Shown here: positions 59,635 to 64,000 of the stretch, piece by piece
How the letters are laid out: each line of letters starts with the position of its first letter
How positions within the stretch are numbered: position 1 is the stretch's first letter
Assembly: GCA_964559135.1 (NCBI GenBank)
Contig: CAZLGG010000003.1
Coordinates: 21,508 to 85,507 of the forward strand
DNA length: 64,000 nucleotides
Direction: 5' to 3'
Origin: DRQF01 sp964559135
GTDB taxonomy: Bacteria > Planctomycetota > GCA-002687715 > DRQF01
Made by a program: the position numbers and the translations under genes
Notes under the pieces: model-generated
Told to the model about the DNA's origin: nothing
What the model saw: the letters and a program-made list of their open reading frames with translations, nothing else
The model's database searches: none

Positions 59635-60192
59635 TCAAAGGGCGTGGTGAAACTGGAGTTCGAGGTCCTTCGTGCGGCCCGTGGAAGGGTCGTAGACGCG
59701 GCAGAGTTTTGCGGGGTCCCCGTAGGTGTGAATGGTCACCGCTGGGCGATCGGCGGGATTCATCATCTTGTGAATGTTCTGCGAGCGCGGTGGGACCACG
59801 GTCGCAACGGCGCCGGGGTTCAGTGTCACGGCGGGCATGGCCTCGAGGTTTTCGTTGCCCTTCTCGGGACCCTTGTAGTTGACCACGGCCACCGGCTCGC
59901 GAAGTACGCCGATGACTCCCCAGCTTTCGTGGTCGTGAACGGGTGTCGAACATCGTGCTCCCCAGACGATCGCCATGACGGTGAAACGACCTTCGGGATC
60001 GGCATGCAACAGGTTGCGGGTGTATGGCACGTCGCCAAGTCCCTCGGAGAAACTCTCGGGCACGCTCTTCCAACCCGCGAGAAGGCGCCGCTTCAAGGGA
60101 ACGATCTCGCGCACCAACTCCTGCACGTCCTGCCTTTCGGCGATGAGGGCTTCGAGGGCGGCCACGTAGTCTTCAAGTGTCAGCGGTTGCAT
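59635..60192 (-). CDS. Cysteine dioxygenase family protein (cupin)
   Basis: A 185-residue single-cupin iron enzyme. H86 and H88 (STPVHDHESWGVIGVL) and H141 (SQNIHKMMN) give the three-histidine iron site of the CDO type, and the spacing agrees with bacterial CDO (type I, oxidising cysteine to cysteine sulfinate). The usual cysteine cross-linked to tyrosine is not evident in this sequence, as in most bacterial forms. I chose Met 60192, giving MQPLTLEDYV, rather than the farther-upstream ATG. It leads an operon with a hydrolase. Confidence 0.82.
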   Translation of the reverse strand: MQPLTLEDYVAALEALIAERQDVQELVREIVPLKRRLLAGWKSVPESFSEGLGDVPYTRNLLHADPEGRFTVMAIVWGARCSTPVHDHESWGVIGVLREPVAVVNYKGPEKGNENLEAMPAVTLNPGAVATVVPPRSQNIHKMMNPADRPAVTIHTYGDPAKLCRVYDPSTGRTKDLELQFHHAL

Positions 60193-60271
60193 GAGAGTCC
60201 TCGCGTCAGGTCTGTTGGGCGACAGAATGCTGACGACGAGTATACGAGGCAGGGGCGATGGAGTCCAAGGA

Positions 60272-61084
60272 TCAAGCCTTGCGCAACCCATCGAAGAGGG
60301 ACGTGAAGTCGTTCAATCGTTTGGGGTCGACGGGAGCCTCGACGTAGCCTCCCTCCTTGAGAGCCGAACCAACGATGACGCCGTCGGCGTGCCTGAGCAG
60401 TGACTCGAGGTTTTGGGGACACGCCCCGCTTCCCACGAGAATCCGCGCCTCGGGGAGCTCTCTCCGCAGATCCTCCAATTCCCTTCCGTCCACGGGCGCG
60501 CCGGTGGAGCGACCCGACAAAATGACGGCGTCGGCGAGACCCCGCTGGATCGTCGCTTGGGCCCCGGTGGCGAGGGGGGGGCGGTACAGGGGGGTCGAAA
60601 ACTTGACCTCCACATCGGCAAGCACCCGCACCCCAGGGCAAAGGACGTTCCGGCGGCGCATGAGTTCCGCGCCGGGTCCTTCCACGATTCCTTGATCCGT
60701 CGCCACCACGCCGGTGAGGACATTCACTCTGATGAAGTCGGCCCCGGCGGCCGCGACGACGCCGAGGGCTCCCAGTGCGTCGTTTCTGAGGAGATTGAGT
60801 CCAAGGGGCATGTCCCAGTCTCGACGCAGCCGGTCGAGGACGATTCCGGCCGCCGCCCGCACCTCCGGAGGGTTTGCGTCCTTGAAGAAGGGGGCATCCC
60901 CGTGGTTCTCGATGAGGATCGCATCGACGCCCGCCTCGCGGTAGAGGTGGGCTTCGGCGAGAGCGGATTCGTAGACCGCTTCGAATCCCCTTCCATCGCT
61001 TCGAGGACTTCCCGGGAGAGCCGGCAGATGGAGGACGGCGATCATGACCTTGCCTCGTTTCCGCATGATGTCCAGCAGATCCAT
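60272..61084 (-). CDS. BtpA/SgcQ-family TIM-barrel protein
   Basis: A 270-residue protein of the BtpA family: VMIAVLHLPALPGSPRSDG at the N-terminus, DAILIENHGDAPFF, LGLNLLRNDALGALGVVAAAGADFIRVNVLTG, ILSGRSTGAPVD and VGSGACPQNLESLLRHADGVIVGSALK. BtpA was first linked to photosystem I biogenesis in cyanobacteria; relatives in heterotrophs have unknown roles and share a phosphate-binding TIM barrel. GAGGAGAGGAC precedes the ATG. It is 79 bases upstream of the cysteine dioxygenase on the same strand. Confidence 0.88.
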   Translation of the reverse strand: MDLLDIMRKRGKVMIAVLHLPALPGSPRSDGRGFEAVYESALAEAHLYREAGVDAILIENHGDAPFFKDANPPEVRAAAGIVLDRLRRDWDMPLGLNLLRNDALGALGVVAAAGADFIRVNVLTGVVATDQGIVEGPGAELMRRRNVLCPGVRVLADVEVKFSTPLYRPPLATGAQATIQRGLADAVILSGRSTGAPVDGRELEDLRRELPEARILVGSGACPQNLESLLRHADGVIVGSALKEGGYVEAPVDPKRLNDFTSLFDGLRKA

Positions 61085-61163
61085 GTCCTCTCCTCAAGGT
61101 TCGGGCCTCGGATGACCGAATGAATATGAAGGAACTCGATGGACAAGGGAAGGGTGACCCTCC

Positions 61164-61982
61164 ATGAACCGCCACGCCGCCGCGCTTCTTTTCCTGCTCG
61201 CCGCCGTTTCGGCCACGGCTCAGGAGCCGCCAAAGAAGAAGAAGCCCTCCGCAAAGCCGAAGGTGACCGTGGATCTCGTCTGCGAAATGCTTCGCATCGG
61301 GATCGAGGAGGATCAGATCATCTCCTATCTCGATCGCGTTGCTTGGCCGGAGCACATCGAGGAGCGGGACCTGCTCAAGGTGAGTCGAGCAGGCGGAGGG
61401 AGGAAACTGCAAGGGCGCCTCTATGCGCGTCTCGAGGTGCGCTCGGAACCTGAGCGCCTCTCTCGCCTTTTCGACCGCTTCGATGGCAGCGTCCCGAAGG
61501 GGCCTTCCTATTCACTTCTGCGTCCGAAGGGCTATCGCGTCACGCGACGCTCGAAGGATTCCCGCCGCGTGGAGTTCTCCGAGAACGACGTGGAAGGTTG
61601 GTTCCGCGGAACACGGTACTTCGTGTGGTTCATCGACGCCGGAGCCTGGGAGTCCGGGAACGAGACGGCCGTCGCGAGGATCGCCATGCGTGCCGTCCTG
61701 GGACGTATGGAATCGGGAGGACTGACCGTCACTCCCGCGGAGGAAGAAACGTTCAGCGGACGGACGAAGAAGGTCAGCTATCCCTTCTTCCACGCCTTGG
61801 CGACCGACGAGAAAACCCGTCTGCGTGGAATGCTGGGCCTGACCGCGCGGATCATGTCGAAATCCAAGACGCTCGTCATCCTCGGTTTCATCGCGCCGGT
61901 GTCGGAGGAGGCCCTCGCGATCACCGAAGCCACCCAGCGTCTCAACGACATGGTGGGAACTCTGCGGGTCGAAGCGCCTTGA
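61164..61982 (+). CDS. Secreted protein of unknown function, 272 aa
   Basis: An exported protein with signal MNRHAAALLFLLAAVSATAQ followed by a lysine/proline linker, a short helical domain (VDLVCEMLRIGIEEDQIISYLDRV), and a mixed domain with WFRGTRYFVWFIDAGAW and MGGTLRVE-like ends. I do not recognise a family. The helical part resembles a small peptidoglycan- or partner-binding module seen in many secreted planctomycete proteins, but this is only an impression. It faces away from the BtpA gene. Confidence 0.65.
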   Translation: MNRHAAALLFLLAAVSATAQEPPKKKKPSAKPKVTVDLVCEMLRIGIEEDQIISYLDRVAWPEHIEERDLLKVSRAGGGRKLQGRLYARLEVRSEPERLSRLFDRFDGSVPKGPSYSLLRPKGYRVTRRSKDSRRVEFSENDVEGWFRGTRYFVWFIDAGAWESGNETAVARIAMRAVLGRMESGGLTVTPAEEETFSGRTKKVSYPFFHALATDEKTRLRGMLGLTARIMSKSKTLVILGFIAPVSEEALAITEATQRLNDMVGTLRVEAP

Positions 61983-62434
61983 ATCCCCCCTGACCGCCAC
62001 GGCCCGTCCCCCGGCATGATCGGATCAGGCCGGACCCACCCGATGCCGTGATCGTACGCACCGCGGGCTTCATGCCGTGGGACGGTTCACCCGTTGCGCT
62101 TCAGCTTTCAGTTTTGATCAGGGGAGTGGGGGGAAAGAGAAATTGAAAAAGGGGCGGTGCGAGGATGATTTGAGGTGTGCCGTAGATGAGATATTTAGCG
62201 TACCCTATTCTTTGCCAATGTGTGAGGTGTGATGAGCACCTCCCCTTTTTCAATCTTCTTCTTCGGGTTCTATCGGAACGGATAAGGCCAAGCCTCAAGA
62301 GATTCCTAAAAATCTCCAGGACAGGGCCGGAATCCGTGGATTCCAAGAGTCCCCTCTTCTTCGGCAATGATGATTGTACAGATTGTATCGGACGCTGCAA
62401 CCCCTTGACTCTCCTATTCTTGGCGAGGATTCCC
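61983..62434. other. Intergenic patch of lower GC rich in inverted repeats
   Basis: About 450 bases without a supportable gene between 61982 and 62435. From about 62100 on, the GC content falls and the DNA holds several inverted repeats: a 19-bp pair at 62142-62254, GGAATCC-GT-GGATTCC at 62329-62344 and an 11-bp pair at 62422-62460. A repeated octamer GAGGTGTG occurs at 62172 and 62224. The reading frames here translate to low-complexity, antisense-type protein and I do not call them. Confidence 0.7.
62142..62254. repeat. 19-bp inverted repeat (one mismatch), MITE- or REP-like
   Basis: ATTGAAAAAGGGGCGGTGC (62142-62160) and the reverse complement of 62236-62254 differ at one base only (C versus A at position 14). 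A 75-base spacer separates them. Long arms with a low-GC interior suggest a small non-autonomous element or an RNA structure. Confidence 0.6.
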
Positions 62435-62460
62435 CTAGGATTCTTCGGAGAATTCTCGCC
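62422..62460. repeat. 11-bp inverted repeat over the 3' end of the 62435 gene
   Basis: GGCGAGGATTC (62422-62432) pairs with GAATTCTCGCC (62450-62460) with one G-T-type mismatch and a 17-base loop that contains the TAG stop of the minus-strand gene. Possibly a terminator hairpin; no clear T-run follows. Confidence 0.45.
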
Positions 62461-63550
62461 GGAGGAGCTGAACCTGCTTCCCGGTGGGGGGGGCCCAGCC
62501 GCCGGGACCGAAGAAACGGTTCCCCTCCATGGCGGGGGCGTCGCCTCCCATGATGAGAAGAGACGGAACGGCGTCCGGAACGAGGACCCGCAGGAAGCGA
62601 TCCAGCAGGGGCAGGTGTTCGGGGAGGAGTCCCGCTTCATCGGGTTCAAGGAGGTGGACGAGCACCAGCGGAAGGCCGGTGCCCCTTTGGAGCCGCAGCG
62701 TGACCTGGACCGACTCGAAGTGTGCGAAACTCTTCTTCTCGTCGGGCTTCAAGCGCAAAGGACTGCAACCGGGAAGTAGGCGGAAAAGGTAGGCTTGGAG
62801 GTCCCCCGGCACCCGCAACCAGGATTTGGGAGGCTGAGTGAGGAATCGAGGGGCTCGGGCGCCGCGCAGCCGCACCGACTTGGCCGACGTCGAACCGGTG
62901 AGGGCCACCGGGGTCTTGCCGTCGAGGCGGATGAGCAGATGGAGGGGCCCCACGAAACGGAGATCGGCGCGAAAGCCGTCGAACTCCAAGGAGTAATCGT
63001 ACTCCGTCCACCCGCTTTGCGGTCGCCAGGGCCGGGAGGCCTTGCTCCCCACGGCCCGATCCTTCCCGCGACGGCCCCCCGCGACCGTGGCGGCGTCCTT
63101 TTTCGGGATCCACCATTCGAAGGTGAGACGTCCGTCCCCCGGATAGGGGTCGTTGAGCACCCGTAGAGCTGCCAGAGCGCCGTCGGCACGCTTCACCAGG
63201 AGGACTTCGCCCACTTGCAAAAGATTCGGATACCAATCCCAGGGAGTCACCTTGGGGTCGGCATCCAGGATGTCCTCGCCCAGGATGCGAGCGGCGCGAC
63301 CGCTCAGGTCGGCAAGGGCCTCCAGAGCCTTCGGCCGTTTGGCGTTTTTGGTTTTCAGCCAGCGCAGACCCGGACGGCCGCCCGCGCAAACGGCGAGGGC
63401 CCATCGATCCCTATCTTCGGGGCTGTCGCTCCGCATGTAGCTGCGAAGCGCTTTCGGGAGCGCCTTTCGAAGTCGGGGGTCGAGACGGTCCTGGCTGAAC
63501 ACCGAGACGCTTGTCAGGAAGATCAAGGCGATGAATAGCTGGTTTCGAAT
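62435..63550 (-). CDS. Secreted protein of unknown function with possible ATT start
   Basis: A 371-residue exported protein. From ATT at 63550 the reading frame gives a good signal (RNQLFIALIFLTSVSVFSQ) with AGGGAGG 8 bases upstream; the nearest alternative is TTG at 63526, which keeps only part of the hydrophobic stretch. The mature part has helices (RLRKALPKALRSYMRSDSP) then a beta-rich region with TYDYSLEFDGFRADLRFVGPLHLLIRLDG-like strands. I do not recognise the family. The stop lies in a hairpin. Confidence 0.68.
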   Translation of the reverse strand: MRNQLFIALIFLTSVSVFSQDRLDPRLRKALPKALRSYMRSDSPEDRDRWALAVCAGGRPGLRWLKTKNAKRPKALEALADLSGRAARILGEDILDADPKVTPWDWYPNLLQVGEVLLVKRADGALAALRVLNDPYPGDGRLTFEWWIPKKDAATVAGGRRGKDRAVGSKASRPWRPQSGWTEYDYSLEFDGFRADLRFVGPLHLLIRLDGKTPVALTGSTSAKSVRLRGARAPRFLTQPPKSWLRVPGDLQAYLFRLLPGCSPLRLKPDEKKSFAHFESVQVTLRLQRGTGLPLVLVHLLEPDEAGLLPEHLPLLDRFLRVLVPDAVPSLLIMGGDAPAMEGNRFFGPGGWAPPTGKQVQLLRREFSEES

Positions 63551-63593
63551 GGTTGAGGCCTCCCTGGGATCGTGTCTCCCGGACCGGGCCGGG

Positions 63594-64000
63594 TCAAGGT
63601 CGGACGACGACGCGTACGGGGTTCGTCACCGTCCATAGCGCCGTCGGGGTGGTGGGAGAGGCGAAGGCGACGCCCGCGAACCAGACCACGGCACCCACGA
63701 GAGCCGGATCCGGGCCCACGACCACCCCCGCCGCGGCCTCGCCGGTCGGTGACGTGATGCCGTCGAACCCGAGAAGCGGGGAGGGACGGGGCTGGGTCGT
63801 CGAGAGGAGGAAGAGGGGGTCGGGGTCCAACGGGAAGGGCATCGTCTGCCCCGGGAGGGGAATTCCGGTCAACGAGGTGAGGGACGCTGCGAGGGCGTAG
63901 GTTGAATTCGGGGCGGAAGGAACGTCCAGTTCGAGTGCGAAGATCTCCCCGGGACGGGCATCGCCGACCTGACGCAGGGTGGAGGTGAGATCGATGCGGA
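63594..64000 (-). CDS. Secreted protein, C-terminal part, with the recurring beta module
   Basis: The last 135 residues of a gene that begins right of the window; the frame stays open to base 64000. The sequence (GDARPGEIFALELDVP, LAASLTSLTGIPLPGQTMPFPLDP, GFDGITSPTGEAAAGVVVGPDPALVGAVVWFAGVAF, ending VVVRP) belongs to the same beta-rich terminal module as the proteins at 17745, 25251 and 30308. No catalytic residues are visible in this part. Confidence 0.7.
   Translation of the reverse strand, partial: RIDLTSTLRQVGDARPGEIFALELDVPSAPNSTYALAASLTSLTGIPLPGQTMPFPLDPDPLFLLSTTQPRPSPLLGFDGITSPTGEAAAGVVVGPDPALVGAVVWFAGVAFASPTTPTALWTVTNPVRVVVRP

Noticed and set aside
62101..62649. A 182-codon minus-strand frame across the low-GC patch
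   Set aside because: Its N-terminal half is antisense-phase to the 62435 gene and the rest has low-complexity sequence without a ribosome site.

Overview
The window is a GC-rich stretch of bacterial chromosome that reads as a planctomycete (Planctomycetota). The evidence is gene content: a paired DUF1501 and PSCyt1/DUF1549/DUF1553 module, a membrane-anchored Ser/Thr kinase, a fused SecDF, many secreted proteins sharing a beta-rich terminal module, c-type cytochromes joined to PA14 or carboxypeptidase-regulatory-like domains, and M14, TIG and ZU5-like secreted proteins. Both ends cut through genes. I see no rRNA, CRISPR array, prophage or intact insertion sequence.

Positions 1-9600 are mostly housekeeping. 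An amidase end and a LysM protein are followed by trmD-rplS-secDF on the minus strand, and by ribE-trpS, two lipoproteins and dtd on the plus strand; ruvC meets dtd tail to tail. Positions 9600-23300 hold a TIG-domain secreted protein, ispD-ispF, several secreted proteins, a DUF692/MNIO enzyme with an extra C-terminal domain, tRNA-Gly(CCC), an M23-like protein, a lipid-anchored tyrosine-phosphatase-like protein, an M14 carboxypeptidase and an orphan DNA methyltransferase.

Positions 23279-32341 are the most striking region. A qNOR-family gene is followed in the same direction by a pentaheme cytochrome and a NapH-like ferredoxin/TPR membrane protein. A divergent XRE regulator and a second, paralogous pentaheme cytochrome lie on its other side. 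The qNOR-like protein has lost one FeB histidine (to Asn), the second active-site glutamate (to Gln) and two quinol-site acids (to Gly). As I recall the literature, this is the pattern described for nitric oxide dismutases, which convert NO to N2 and O2, rather than for NO reductases.

Positions 32500-45350 hold an envelope cluster: a giant membrane sulfatase-like protein, an ELM1-family protein, and a convergent glycosyltransferase/methyltransferase-like/ELM1 fusion. These are followed by a nitroreductase, a large MscS-family channel and a HEAT-repeat protein. Positions 45449-54226 carry a multi-cytochrome/PA14 protein with a beta-propeller partner, facing a DUF1501 + DUF1549/DUF1553 operon.

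At 54357-54827 there is a peroxiredoxin that standard ORF calling misses. Its peroxidatic cysteine codon is an in-frame TGA followed by a strong hairpin, so it is probably a selenoprotein. The rest of the window carries surE, a kinase, an RlmD-like methyltransferase, a hydrolase, a cysteine dioxygenase, a BtpA-family protein and secreted proteins of unknown role. A lower-GC intergenic patch rich in inverted repeats lies at 62100-62460.
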